From positions 39,480 through 103,479 of the forward strand of contig JBPOHS010000027.1 of NCBI GenBank assembly GCA_052035295.1: a stretch of DNA of 64,000 nucleotides, in the 5' to 3' direction. The stretch is from HdN1 sp052035295 (GTDB lineage: Bacteria > Pseudomonadota > Gammaproteobacteria > Pseudomonadales > Ketobacteraceae). Position 1 is the first letter of the stretch; every line of letters begins with the position of its first letter. The notes under the pieces are model-generated. The model did not search any database. It was not told the origin of the DNA and saw only the letters and a list, made by a program, of their open reading frames with translations. Shown piece by piece: positions 1-8,752 of this stretch. The translations under genes were made by a program, and so were the position numbers.

Positions 1-1707
1 GCACAGGCCTGTGAAGACGCCGGCATCAAATTCATCGGCCCGCGCGCGCCTTCCATCTCGGCGATGGGGTCGAAATCGGCCGCCAAACTGATCATGGAAA
101 CCGCCTCGGTGCCCCTGATTCCCGGTTATCACGGTGACGACCAGGCGGATGCGCACCTGCAACAACAGGCCGATCGCATTGGTTATCCGCTGCTGATCAA
201 GGCTGCATTCGGTGGTGGCGGAAAAGGAATGCGCGTCGTGGAAACCAGCGCTGCTTTCAACGATGCCCTGCAGTCCTGCCGTCGCGAGGCGCAGGCCAGT
301 TTCGGCAATGCCACCGTGCTGCTGGAAAAATACCTGACGCAACCGCGTCACGTGGAAATCCAGGTGTTCTGTGACCAGCATGGCAACGGTGTCTACCTGC
401 ACGAACGCGACTGCTCGATTCAACGTCGCCACCAGAAAATCATCGAGGAGGCCCCCGCGCCCGGTCTGTCAGCGGAAACCCGCCAGGCCATGGGCGAAGC
501 TGCCGTCGCGGCTGCCCGCGCCATTCATTACGAAGGCGCTGGCACCATCGAGTTTCTGTACGATGCCGACGGTCGCTTCTACTTCATGGAAATGAATACC
601 CGCTTGCAGGTCGAGCACCCGGTCACCGAGATGATCACTGGCCAGGATCTCGTGGAATGGCAGATTCGCGTTGCCCGTGGCGAGACGCTGCCACTCATGC
701 AGGCCGATATTCCCCTGCACGGTCATGCCATCGAAGCGCGTATTTGTGCCGAGTCACCCGACAAGGATTTTCGCCCCTCGATTGGTCGCCTCAACCGCTT
801 TGCAACCCCGACCGCCAACGAATGGGTTCGCATCGATACCGGCATTGAGGCCGGCAGTGAAGTGACGATCTATTACGACCCCATGGTGGCGAAACTGATC
901 GTCTGGGGCGAAGACCGTAACGCGGCCATTGACCGGCTCACACAGGCGCTGGAAGACTTCCAGGTGTTGGGGGTCGATACCAACATCAATTATCTGCACC
1001 GTATCCTGTCGTTACCGGCATTCCGCGCGGCGAAACTGACAACCCATTTTCTGCAGCACGAACTGATCGCCATCCTGCACGAACAGGTCCAGATCAGACC
1101 GGATCACTATGCCTGGGCCGCTGCGGCCAGCCTGCTTCAGCAGGTGCGCCAAGCAGCCAACACACCCTGGGCGGATTCCTGTGGCTGGCAATTGAATGGC
1201 CAACCGGAACGCCGGTTTTCGTTGTCGCACGAGGACCAGGTCGAAAAAATCACCCTGCATCATCAAGATGGACGATTCCTTGCCACGATCAAAGGCGCTA
1301 TACACCCCTTCAGTGCAACGTTGCACGGCTCACTGCTGCGCATTCACGGTGAACAGACAGCGACCTTGCCGTGCCTGATCGATGACAAGGGCGTCACGTT
1401 TTTCATCAAGGGCAAGCCGCTGGTTTTCGCACATCACCAGACCGATTACACCCGCCTGGAACAGGCCGATGCCGGTCACCTGCAGGCGGTCATGCCGGGC
1501 CGCATCGTGTCGGTACTGGTTGCACCAGGGGATCATGTCGAAGCCGGTCAGCCGCTGCTGGTAATGGAGGCCATGAAAATGGAGCAAACCCTGCGCGCGC
1601 CCTTCAAGGGCCGGGTAGACGCCGTGCATTACAAGGTTGGCGATGCCGTACGCGAAGGCGCCGAACTGGTATCGCTGGTCGACGATCATCTGGAGACCGA
1701 GTCATGA
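1..1707 (+). CDS. Acyl-CoA carboxylase, biotin carboxylase/biotin carrier subunit (5' end outside window)
   Basis: The frame is open from base 1, so the N-terminus lies outside the window; 568 residues are visible. It contains most of a biotin carboxylase ATP-grasp domain (glycine-rich loop GGGGKGMR, then EMNTRLQVEHPVTE) and a C-terminal biotinyl carrier domain with the lysine-biotinylation motif VMEAMKMEQ. This layout is that of the alpha subunit of 3-methylcrotonyl-CoA, propionyl-CoA or acetyl-CoA carboxylases, which load CO2 on biotin with ATP for a separate carboxyltransferase subunit. Downstream scoAB favours the 3-methylcrotonyl-CoA (leucine) version, because HMG-CoA lyase releases acetoacetate that ScoAB activates; this is inference. 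The stop overlaps an ATG that opens only a 7-codon frame (1704-1727). Confidence 0.9.
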   Translation, partial: AQACEDAGIKFIGPRAPSISAMGSKSAAKLIMETASVPLIPGYHGDDQADAHLQQQADRIGYPLLIKAAFGGGGKGMRVVETSAAFNDALQSCRREAQASFGNATVLLEKYLTQPRHVEIQVFCDQHGNGVYLHERDCSIQRRHQKIIEEAPAPGLSAETRQAMGEAAVAAARAIHYEGAGTIEFLYDADGRFYFMEMNTRLQVEHPVTEMITGQDLVEWQIRVARGETLPLMQADIPLHGHAIEARICAESPDKDFRPSIGRLNRFATPTANEWVRIDTGIEAGSEVTIYYDPMVAKLIVWGEDRNAAIDRLTQALEDFQVLGVDTNINYLHRILSLPAFRAAKLTTHFLQHELIAILHEQVQIRPDHYAWAAAASLLQQVRQAANTPWADSCGWQLNGQPERRFSLSHEDQVEKITLHHQDGRFLATIKGAIHPFSATLHGSLLRIHGEQTATLPCLIDDKGVTFFIKGKPLVFAHHQTDYTRLEQADAGHLQAVMPGRIVSVLVAPGDHVEAGQPLLVMEAMKMEQTLRAPFKGRVDAVHYKVGDAVREGAELVSLVDDHLETES

Positions 1708-1840
1708 GCATTCCATTTCTCGCTTGAAAAACGGTCAGCCAATCACACCATGAGTTGATGAAGTCCAGTGTCAACAATTGCCAGTCACTCGCGACGCTAC
1801 GGTGCTTGTGTGTGGCATTGAATTTTGTAAGGGAGCATCC

Positions 1841-2542
1841 ATGTCCGGATTCAATAAAGTAGTAAAAAGCTATGATGAGGCACTCGCTGGCCTTACTGAC
1901 GGAATGACGATAATTTCCGGCGGTTTCGGGCTTTGTGGAATACCCGAGAACCTCATTGCCCAAATTAAAAAAATGGGGGCACGCAATTTGACGTTCGTCT
2001 CCAACAATTGCGGTGTAGACGGTTTTGGCCTTGGTGTTTTGCTGGTAGACAGACAAATCAAGAAAATGATTTCGTCCTATGTCGGTGAAAACAAACTGTT
2101 TGAAGAACAACTGCTGGCTGGCGAACTTGAAGTGGAGTTGGTGCCTCAAGGCACGTTGGCGGAAAAAATGCGTGCCGGCGGCGCCGGAATTCCTGCTTTT
2201 TACACGGCAACGGGCTACGGCACACTGGTCGGCGAAGGCAAGGAAGTCAAGGAATTCGACGGGCGAAACTATATTCTCGAACGCTCTGTCACCGGTGATT
2301 TCGCTATCGTCAAAGCCTGGAAAGGTGATCGTTATGGCAATCTGGTGTATCGCCACACCGCGATGAACTTCAATCCGATGGCAGCCACCGCAGGCAAGAT
2401 TACGGTGGCAGAGGTAGAAGAAATTGTCGAACCCGGCGAGCTGGATCCCGACCACATTCACACGCCGGGCATTTATGTCGACCGCCTGATCCAGGGCACC
2501 TTTGAAAAACGCATTGAGCAGCGCACGGTGAGACGCAATTGA
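1841..2542 (+). CDS. scoA: 3-oxoacid CoA-transferase subunit A
   Basis: A 233-residue protein matching the usual length of the CoA-transferase A subunit. It carries the glycine-rich N-terminal stretch SGGFGLCGIPENL typical of family I CoA-transferases, and NNCGVDGFGLGVLL. With subunit B it moves CoA between succinyl-CoA and acetoacetate (or a related 3-oxoacid) in the cytoplasm. I chose the ATG at 1841 because AAGGGAG lies just upstream; an in-frame ATG at 1778 would add residues unlike the family. It is followed after 54 bases by the B subunit on the same strand, so the two are probably one operon with the upstream carboxylase. The choice of succinyl-CoA:acetoacetate over AtoDA-type specificity rests on general resemblance only. 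Confidence 0.92.
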   Translation: MSGFNKVVKSYDEALAGLTDGMTIISGGFGLCGIPENLIAQIKKMGARNLTFVSNNCGVDGFGLGVLLVDRQIKKMISSYVGENKLFEEQLLAGELEVELVPQGTLAEKMRAGGAGIPAFYTATGYGTLVGEGKEVKEFDGRNYILERSVTGDFAIVKAWKGDRYGNLVYRHTAMNFNPMAATAGKITVAEVEEIVEPGELDPDHIHTPGIYVDRLIQGTFEKRIEQRTVRRN

Positions 2543-2596
2543 TACGCCGTCACTTTCATCCAGACACCGTGCATAGCAATTTACAGGATACTTTTT

Positions 2597-3253
2597 ATGG
2601 CATTGACTCGTGAACAACTGGCGCAACGCGTAGCGCGCGAACTGCAAGACGGTTATTACGTCAACCTGGGCATAGGAATTCCCACCCTGGTGGCCAACTA
2701 CATTCCGGCCGGCATGCATGTCATGCTGCAATCAGAAAATGGCTTGCTCGGAATGGGCCCGTTTCCAACCGAGGAACAAGTGGATCCCGACATGATCAAT
2801 GCGGGCAAACAGACGGTCACTGCCATCACGGGGGCTTCCATTTTTTCGTCGGCCGAATCCTTTGCCATGATCAGGGGTGGTCACGTTGACCTGACCGTGT
2901 TGGGCGCTTTCGAAGTGGACATCGAAGGCAACATCGCGTCGTACATGATTCCTGGAAAAATGGTGAAAGGCATGGGCGGCGCCATGGATCTGGTTGCGGG
3001 TGCGGCCAACATCATCGTCACCATGACGCATGCCTCCAAAAACGGGGAATCGAAACTGTTGACGCGCTGCTCGCTGCCGCTGACTGGTGCAGCCTGCATC
3101 AAAAAAGTGGTCACCGATTTGGCGTACGTCGAAATTCATGATCGCAAATTCTGGCTGAAAGAACGCGCGCCTGGTGTCAGCGTCGATGAAATCGTGCGGT
3201 TGACGGAAGGCGAAATGGTCGTGCCGGACGTTGTCCCGGAAATGGAATTCTAA
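2597..3253 (+). CDS. scoB: 3-oxoacid CoA-transferase subunit B
   Basis: A 218-residue protein, the normal size of the B subunit. The motif SENGLLGMGP holds the glutamate that forms the covalent glutamyl-CoA thioester in family I CoA-transferases. Further family stretches are LGIGIPTLVANY near the start and GGHVDLTVLGAFEVD in the middle. It completes the enzyme encoded with scoA and lets the cell use acetoacetate from leucine or fatty-acid breakdown. It ends 20 bases before the convergent stop of the histidine kinase gene, and no clear intrinsic terminator is seen in that short gap. Confidence 0.93.
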   Translation: MALTREQLAQRVARELQDGYYVNLGIGIPTLVANYIPAGMHVMLQSENGLLGMGPFPTEEQVDPDMINAGKQTVTAITGASIFSSAESFAMIRGGHVDLTVLGAFEVDIEGNIASYMIPGKMVKGMGGAMDLVAGAANIIVTMTHASKNGESKLLTRCSLPLTGAACIKKVVTDLAYVEIHDRKFWLKERAPGVSVDEIVRLTEGEMVVPDVVPEMEF

Positions 3254-3273
3254 TCGCGCTGTTGCCCGCCTGA

Positions 3274-5328
3274 TCAGAGCATTTTTTTCAGCATGGCATT
3301 CAGCTGGTCGAGTTCGATGGGCTTCGTCAGATAGTCATCGAACCCGGCCTGCATCGCCTTGTCGATGTCATGTTGCATGGCATTGGCGGTCACCGCCACC
3401 ACCGGTATCCGCTTGAGCGTTTCATCACCGCGCAATTTTTCCAGCACTGCAAATCCATCCATTTGCGGCATGAAAATGTCCAGCATGATCAATGCAGGCT
3501 GCTGTTGGCGGGCTAACGACATGCATTCGCACGGGTCATCCAGTGTCAAGATCTGCAGGTCGGCACGGTCTTCTAGCAACCCCTCCATCAACATCAGATT
3601 GATTGCGTTATCGTCGACATACAGCACCTTGCGCGTAACGTCGACATTAGGGGCCGCATTCGCGGCAGCAGAACTGGTATGCGCCTTCGCAATGGCGGCC
3701 AGAGGGTCTTCCAGCCCAGCAGCATCGATAGCGGATTCCGTGCCGACAGGGGTGCCAGGGCAAACGCTGACAGCAAGGGGCTCGGCCCGGGAAAATTCAA
3801 CCCAGAAAATGGAACCCTTGCCCACCCGGCTGACCAGCCCGATGCGACCGCCCATTCCCTCCACGTACTTTTTGGTGATGACGAGCCCGATCCCCGTCCC
3901 TTGAATGGTGCCGCCTTCCTGGCCAAGGCGGTTGAAGGGCTGAAACAATTGCGCCTGTTTTTCAGCGGTAATGCCGGGTCCCGTATCCATCACGCTGATA
4001 CGCCAGGCATCGTTTTCCCCGGCATCGACGATAACGTCGACTTTGCCCTGATCGCGATTGTATTTGATCGCGTTGGTGACCAGATTCAGCAACACCTGCT
4101 TGAGCCGCACAGGGTCCGCGTTAACGGCTTGATCCGGCGCCGGAGAGAATTGCAGGGTAATGCCTTGTTGACGCGCCACGGGCTCTGCCAGGGATTGCAC
4201 TTCGGCAAACGTCTGCGCGAGTGACACGGGCACCAGTGACACATCTACCTTGCCGGACTCGATGCGGGCCAGATCCAGCACCTCATTGATCAATGACAGC
4301 AGGTGCCGCCCCGCCTTGACGATTTCTCGCGAGGCATCCCGCTGCGGCGCCGGCATACTTTTGTCCTGCTGCAGGATTTGGCCGAAGCCCAATATCGCAT
4401 TCAAGGGCGTTCGCAATTCATGGCTCATGCTGGAAAGAAAATCACTTTTGGCCTGACTGGCCTTCTCGGCCTTCTCCTTGGCGAGCTGCAATTGCATCTC
4501 GGTGTTTTTCAGTTCGGACAAATCGGTGTGCGTACCTACCAGGCGCACCGGCTTGCCCTGCTCATTCCATACGGCGCGGCCCCGCGTCAGAATCCAGAGG
4601 AAACTGCCATCCCGATGACGGAACCGGAACATACTGTCATAAATCGGGGTTTTGCCCTGCAGATAGTCTTCCAGCGACTCCTTGATAGAGGGCATGTCAT
4701 CGGGATGAATGCGCGTTGACCACTCTTCGGGGCTATTACCGATTTCGTGATCCTGATAGCCGATCATTTCCTTCCAGCGCGGCGAGAAGTAGACCGTGCC
4801 CGCTTCCAGGTTCCAGTCCCACAGGCCATCGTTGCTGCCCCGCATCGCGAGATCAAAACGCTCCTCGCTTTCCTTGAGCGCCTGTCGCATGTGTTCGCGC
4901 TCGCGAATGAGCCAGAGCACCTTTTCAGAGATATCGGCCAGCGTGAAATCGGCACCATGTTCACCCTCCCCACCGTAACCTTCAAGCAACAGGGCAAAGG
5001 CGTCCTTCAAGGTCGACAGCGCTTGCGCCATCACCTTGCCTTCTTCGAACAGGCGGATATTGGCACCCGTCAACTCGGAAGAAGAGAGCTCCAGACTGCG
5101 ACGGACCAGCGCCAGGTCGCGATCCGATTGCGTGTAGCTTTCTGACACGCGTTCCAGCAGATCCGGCAGTTGCTGCAGCAGCTCCGGCAGAGGTAGCGGC
5201 ACCTGATCGGGAGATCCGGCAGCCGGTGCCTCCGGATCACGGAGCTGCGCCATGAAAGATGCCACGGACTCCGGTTCCAGACCGAAAATACGCTTTAACT
5301 GACGCTCCAGCAGACGATGGAATGACAT
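3274..5328 (-). CDS. PAS hybrid sensor histidine kinase, partner of the FIST protein
   Basis: A cytoplasmic hybrid kinase of about 684 residues with no membrane segment. In order: an N-terminal helical region (1-150), a PAS domain with PAC tail (about 152-275), HisKA with the phospho-accepting histidine in SHELRTPLNAIL (near 303), HATPase with N (NLVTNAIKYN), G1 (DTGPG) and G2 (GTGIGL) boxes, and a C-terminal receiver with the phospho-aspartate in MLDIFMPQMDG. ATG 5328 is preferred to an in-frame TTG at 5337. The gene starts 5 bases after the stop of the FIST-domain gene, so the pair is co-transcribed. FIST proteins of the NosP group bind haem and NO and control an adjacent kinase (NahK in Pseudomonas, VpsS in Vibrio); this gene fits that role. 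The output partner (Hpt or response regulator) is not in the window. Confidence 0.88.
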   Translation of the reverse strand: MSFHRLLERQLKRIFGLEPESVASFMAQLRDPEAPAAGSPDQVPLPLPELLQQLPDLLERVSESYTQSDRDLALVRRSLELSSSELTGANIRLFEEGKVMAQALSTLKDAFALLLEGYGGEGEHGADFTLADISEKVLWLIREREHMRQALKESEERFDLAMRGSNDGLWDWNLEAGTVYFSPRWKEMIGYQDHEIGNSPEEWSTRIHPDDMPSIKESLEDYLQGKTPIYDSMFRFRHRDGSFLWILTRGRAVWNEQGKPVRLVGTHTDLSELKNTEMQLQLAKEKAEKASQAKSDFLSSMSHELRTPLNAILGFGQILQQDKSMPAPQRDASREIVKAGRHLLSLINEVLDLARIESGKVDVSLVPVSLAQTFAEVQSLAEPVARQQGITLQFSPAPDQAVNADPVRLKQVLLNLVTNAIKYNRDQGKVDVIVDAGENDAWRISVMDTGPGITAEKQAQLFQPFNRLGQEGGTIQGTGIGLVITKKYVEGMGGRIGLVSRVGKGSIFWVEFSRAEPLAVSVCPGTPVGTESAIDAAGLEDPLAAIAKAHTSSAAANAAPNVDVTRKVLYVDDNAINLMLMEGLLEDRADLQILTLDDPCECMSLARQQQPALIMLDIFMPQMDGFAVLEKLRGDETLKRIPVVAVTANAMQHDIDKAMQAGFDDYLTKPIELDQLNAMLKKML

Positions 5329-5333
5329 CCGGA

Positions 5334-6470
5334 TCAATCTTCAGCCAGATACGTGATGGTCATGGTCTGGTTGTGCAGCTTGCAATCGGCCGTATCGAGA
5401 TAGGGGCTGATTTCACCGTTGGAATAGAATCCCGTTAACGTACAACCCTTGCCGAAAACGCTTCCTACCGCTTCGATTTCTTCATCGATGCGATCCCCCA
5501 TCACCAGCTTGCGGCCGATACACGACACCAGAAGTCCCAGTGATTTGTTGGGTGTGGAATACAACTGGCTCGCGGCTTTCGCGGCAGCTTCGGCGCCATC
5601 CACCAACGCCTCGGTGGACGCGTGCATCAGTCGCACCAGACTGCCCTGCGGTACGTCACCTGCGAGCACAATGCTGCCTTCCTGTTCGTTCACCGCCAAC
5701 AAGGTGCGGATCAGGCCCGAATCCTGCCGGTCGTCCTGCAGCAACGCAAACGGGAACAGCAGCCCGGATGCCGGCAAATCCTTGGCGTAGTCGCCCAGAT
5801 ATTGTTTGTAGATATCCAGGGCGGGACGCCCATCGAGTTCATACAGTACATTGCCAACCGAGCGTGATGCCTGCCGTGCCGGCCCGAAGCTCTGCCAGCC
5901 GCCGAAACTGCCATGTGCGAATCGCACCGCATCACCATAGAAGCCGAGCGCAACCATTTTGTGATCGGATACGGTCTCATCCAGCAAAAGATAAGTACGG
6001 GTAAAGGCACCGTTATCGCCGGCCAGCCCACCCGTCAGGGGCACTTGTTTGTCCAGCACACGGGTCGCCCCGGCAATCACTTCACTGCCGTTGACATTGA
6101 CCCCCTGCGAAAACAACACGGCAGCCTTCAAGTCGGGCGCCGCGAGTTGCTCAGCGAGGCGTTGCCCGGCGTTGGCACAATCATCAGTGGCACCGAGATC
6201 GGTCTCGGCCACCGTAAAGCGGATCTTGTCGAAATGCACCGCCGTCACCACGACACTGTTGTCGCTGACGCCCTTGCCGTGAATTTCACCGGCAGTACTC
6301 ACCCCAATTCGGCGTGCCTGCGGAAACGCTTCCTTGAGCGCGTCCGCCATATGTTGGTCGGTAAAAAAAGCCGGCGCGGCAAACACCAGCACCAGCTGCG
6401 GATTGATCTCGGCCAGGCGTTGCAGTTCAGTCGCGTTGAGCGACTTGCCTGTGCATTGTCTTACGTCCAT
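5334..6470 (-). CDS. FIST-domain sensor protein, NosP-like
   Basis: A 378-residue protein with the two-part FIST architecture: an N-terminal FIST_N region (containing RRIGVSTAGEI and LTGGLAGDNGAF) and a C-terminal FIST_C region (LSPASGLLFPF-like segment, then CIGRKLVMGDR and GFYSNGEISP). There is no signal peptide or membrane helix. In the NosP branch these proteins are haem-based nitric-oxide sensors that control the autophosphorylation of a co-encoded histidine kinase; other FIST proteins are thought to sense small ligands. The immediately downstream PAS/HisKA/REC kinase strongly supports a sensor-kinase pair. Haem binding itself cannot be shown from the sequence here, so NosP is the best but not the only reading. 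Confidence 0.8.
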   Translation of the reverse strand: MDVRQCTGKSLNATELQRLAEINPQLVLVFAAPAFFTDQHMADALKEAFPQARRIGVSTAGEIHGKGVSDNSVVVTAVHFDKIRFTVAETDLGATDDCANAGQRLAEQLAAPDLKAAVLFSQGVNVNGSEVIAGATRVLDKQVPLTGGLAGDNGAFTRTYLLLDETVSDHKMVALGFYGDAVRFAHGSFGGWQSFGPARQASRSVGNVLYELDGRPALDIYKQYLGDYAKDLPASGLLFPFALLQDDRQDSGLIRTLLAVNEQEGSIVLAGDVPQGSLVRLMHASTEALVDGAEAAAKAASQLYSTPNKSLGLLVSCIGRKLVMGDRIDEEIEAVGSVFGKGCTLTGFYSNGEISPYLDTADCKLHNQTMTITYLAED

Positions 6471-6839
6471 TGGAATTGTCGCGCTCCACGTTATGCAGTC
6501 CCCGGTCTGCGCCGTCGCAGGCCACTCCCTATTGAGTGTAGATCCTGCGCGCGCGAATCCCAGCGAATCAGCAAAAGCTCACCCACATCTGATTTCTTGC
6601 TGGCGTGACCAACCGGTCTAGACTTAGGCGGGAGCCGGATACAAAAGCACTACAATCGCCGCAAGGCACGCCGTATCTGGCCTGGAGCGTATATTCATGC
6701 AAAAAATACCGAATATACGAACTATCGATTTCATTTATGCAAGCCGTCTCCCTATCATTAGCGCCATCTGAGGACGGGGCCTCGCCCCTTCTCCTACGGA
6801 TGTCGAGCGAAACTCGTTACGTCAACTAGAGGACTCTCC
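6471..6839. other. Divergent intergenic region upstream of isocitrate lyase and the FIST gene
   Basis: This 369-base stretch separates the minus-strand FIST gene from plus-strand aceA and must hold both promoters. It contains a perfect 9-base inverted repeat (6688-6719, listed separately) and a ribosome binding site AGAGGA just before the aceA start. A short open frame at 6605-6829 has no recognisable product and poor context. I could not assign a confident sigma-70 promoter by eye. Confidence 0.6.
6688..6719. promoter_or_regulatory. Inverted repeat, possible operator of aceA
   Basis: CGTATATTC (6688-6696) and GAATATACG (6711-6719) are perfect 9-base inverted arms separated by 14 bases, 121 bases upstream of the aceA start. 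The spacing and AT-rich arms suit a dimeric regulator controlling the glyoxylate shunt. The regulator is not identified. Confidence 0.45.
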
Positions 6840-8435
6840 ATGTCAAATTACTCCACCACCACTGATCAAGCCGCGAGCGCCATATCTTCCAACGGCCCGA
6901 GCTGGAACTCGATCAACCCTGAGTACGTTGCTCGCATGCGCCTCCAGAACCGTTTCAAGACCGGTCTGGACGTCGCCAAGTACACGGCGAAAATCATGCG
7001 CGAAGACATGGCTGCCTACGACAAGGATCCTGCCAACTACACCCAGTCGCTGGGCTGCTGGCACGGCTTCATCGGTCAGCAAAAACTGATCGCCATCAAG
7101 AAGCACCACGGCACCACCCAACGTCGTTACCTCTACCTGTCAGGCTGGATGATTGCAGCCCTGCGTTCCGAGTTCGGTCCGCAACCTGACCAATCCATGC
7201 ACGAGAAAACCTCTGTTTCCGACCTGATCGAAGAACTCTACACCTTCCTGCGTCAGGCTGACGCACGTGAACTGGGCGGTTTGTTCCGTGATCTCGACGC
7301 TGCCCGCAAGGCTGGCGACGCTGCCAAGGAAAAAGACCTGCTGAGCAAGATCGACAACTTCCAGACCCACGTGGTACCCATCATCGCCGACATCGACGCT
7401 GGTTTCGGTAACGCAGAAGCGACCTACCTGCTTGCCAAGAAAATGATCGAAGCAGGCGCCTGCGCCATCCAGATCGAAAACCAGGTGTCTGACGAGAAGC
7501 AATGCGGTCACCAGGACGGTAAAGTCACGGTTCCGCATGAAGACTTCCTCGCCAAGATCCGCGCAGTTCGCTACGCGTTCATGGAACTGGGCGTTGACGA
7601 TGGCGTTATCGTTGCCCGCACCGACTCTTTGGGCGCTGGCCTGACCAAGCAGATCGCTTACTCCCGCACCCCGGGTGACCTGGGCGACCTGTACAACGGT
7701 TTCCTGGACTGCGAAGAAGTCACGGCTGACAACACCAGGAACGGTGACGTCATCATCAACCGTGGTGGCAAGCTGCTGCGTCCGAAGCGTCTGCCTTCCA
7801 ACCTGTTCCAGTTCCGCTCTGGCACCGGCGAAGACCGCTGCGTACTCGACTGCATCACCTCGCTGCAAAACGGCGCTGACCTGCTGTGGATCGAAACCGA
7901 GAAGCCCCACGTTGGCCAGATCAAGGGCATGGTTGACCGCGTACGTGAAGTGATCCCGAACGCCAAGCTGGTTTACAACAACAGCCCGTCGTTCAACTGG
8001 ACGCTGAACTTCCGTCAACAGGTGTACGATGCAATGGTTGCCGAAGGCAAAGATGTCTCTGCCTACGATCGCGCCAAGCTCATGAGCGTTGACTACGACA
8101 CCACCGAGCTGGCGATCGAAGCTGACCGTCGCATCCAGAACTTCCAACGTGACGGATCTGCCCAGGCCGGTATCTTCCACCACCTGATCACGCTGCCGAC
8201 CTACCACACGGCTGCCCTGTCGACCGACAACCTGGCCAAAGGCTACTTCGGCGAAGAAGGCATGCTGGCTTACGTTGCAGGCGTTCAGCGCAAAGAGATC
8301 CGTCAAGGTATCGCGTGCGTCAAGCACCAGAACATGTCAGGTTCTGACATTGGTGACGACCACAAAGAATACTTTGCTGGTGAAGCGGCTCTGAAAGCCG
8401 GCGGAAAAGACAACACCATGAACCAGTTCTCCTGA
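6840..8435 (+). CDS. aceA: Isocitrate lyase (long 531-residue type)
   Basis: The first enzyme of the glyoxylate shunt, splitting isocitrate to succinate and glyoxylate so that cells can grow on acetate, fatty acids or alkanes. The 531-residue length matches the long Pseudomonas/Acinetobacter class rather than the shorter E. coli enzyme. Catalytic features are ADIDAGFGNAEATY (metal and substrate loop) and the cysteine loop KQCGH with Cys near residue 222; the first lysine pair of the common KKCGH signature reads KQ here, as in the long class. The start at ATG 6840 follows AGAGGA. The gene is monocistronic in appearance, with a strong terminator at 8483-8517. It was not followed by malate synthase in this window. 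Confidence 0.97.
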   Translation: MSNYSTTTDQAASAISSNGPSWNSINPEYVARMRLQNRFKTGLDVAKYTAKIMREDMAAYDKDPANYTQSLGCWHGFIGQQKLIAIKKHHGTTQRRYLYLSGWMIAALRSEFGPQPDQSMHEKTSVSDLIEELYTFLRQADARELGGLFRDLDAARKAGDAAKEKDLLSKIDNFQTHVVPIIADIDAGFGNAEATYLLAKKMIEAGACAIQIENQVSDEKQCGHQDGKVTVPHEDFLAKIRAVRYAFMELGVDDGVIVARTDSLGAGLTKQIAYSRTPGDLGDLYNGFLDCEEVTADNTRNGDVIINRGGKLLRPKRLPSNLFQFRSGTGEDRCVLDCITSLQNGADLLWIETEKPHVGQIKGMVDRVREVIPNAKLVYNNSPSFNWTLNFRQQVYDAMVAEGKDVSAYDRAKLMSVDYDTTELAIEADRRIQNFQRDGSAQAGIFHHLITLPTYHTAALSTDNLAKGYFGEEGMLAYVAGVQRKEIRQGIACVKHQNMSGSDIGDDHKEYFAGEAALKAGGKDNTMNQFS

Positions 8436-8752
8436 GAACCGGTTCATGAATACCAGAGCACGGTGATCCGTCTCCGGTAGAAAAAAGGGCCAGGCGCAAA
8501 CCTGGCCCTTTTTTTTATTCTCCGTCCCGACGCTGCCCCTCAGGATCGACGGTATTTTCCCACCCGGCACCTGCCAGCGCTTACCCCCGGCATGCATCCT
8601 GTCATTATTTGACCATAAACAAAAATCAATTTAAACGTATACTCCTCGCCTGCAATCCGTTAACATTTCCCCGCCGGGGCCTATGCATGTTGCTGGTCAC
8701 GCAACACACCACGCGCATTTATTTTTGGTATTTTTTAAAGGGAATTTATCGC
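8436..8752 (+). other. Intergenic region between aceA and the fatty acyl-CoA reductase
   Basis: It holds the aceA terminator and then an AT-rich leader (from about 8600) that probably carries the reductase promoter; the AAAGGGA ribosome site lies at its end. No other gene or repeat is evident. Confidence 0.5.
8483..8517 (+). terminator. Rho-independent terminator of aceA
   Basis: The arms AAAAGGGCCAGG and CCTGGCCCTTTT flank a short CGCAAA loop and run into a T tract, a classic intrinsic terminator about 50 bases after the aceA stop. Confidence 0.92.

Noticed and set aside
1604..2731. 375-residue minus-strand open frame
   Set aside because: It is antisense to scoA and scoB and matches no family.
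6605..6829. 74-codon frame upstream of aceA
   Set aside because: It overlaps the promoter region and has an unlikely composition.
7140..8327. 395-residue minus-strand open frame
   Set aside because: It is antisense to isocitrate lyase, an artefact of codon bias.
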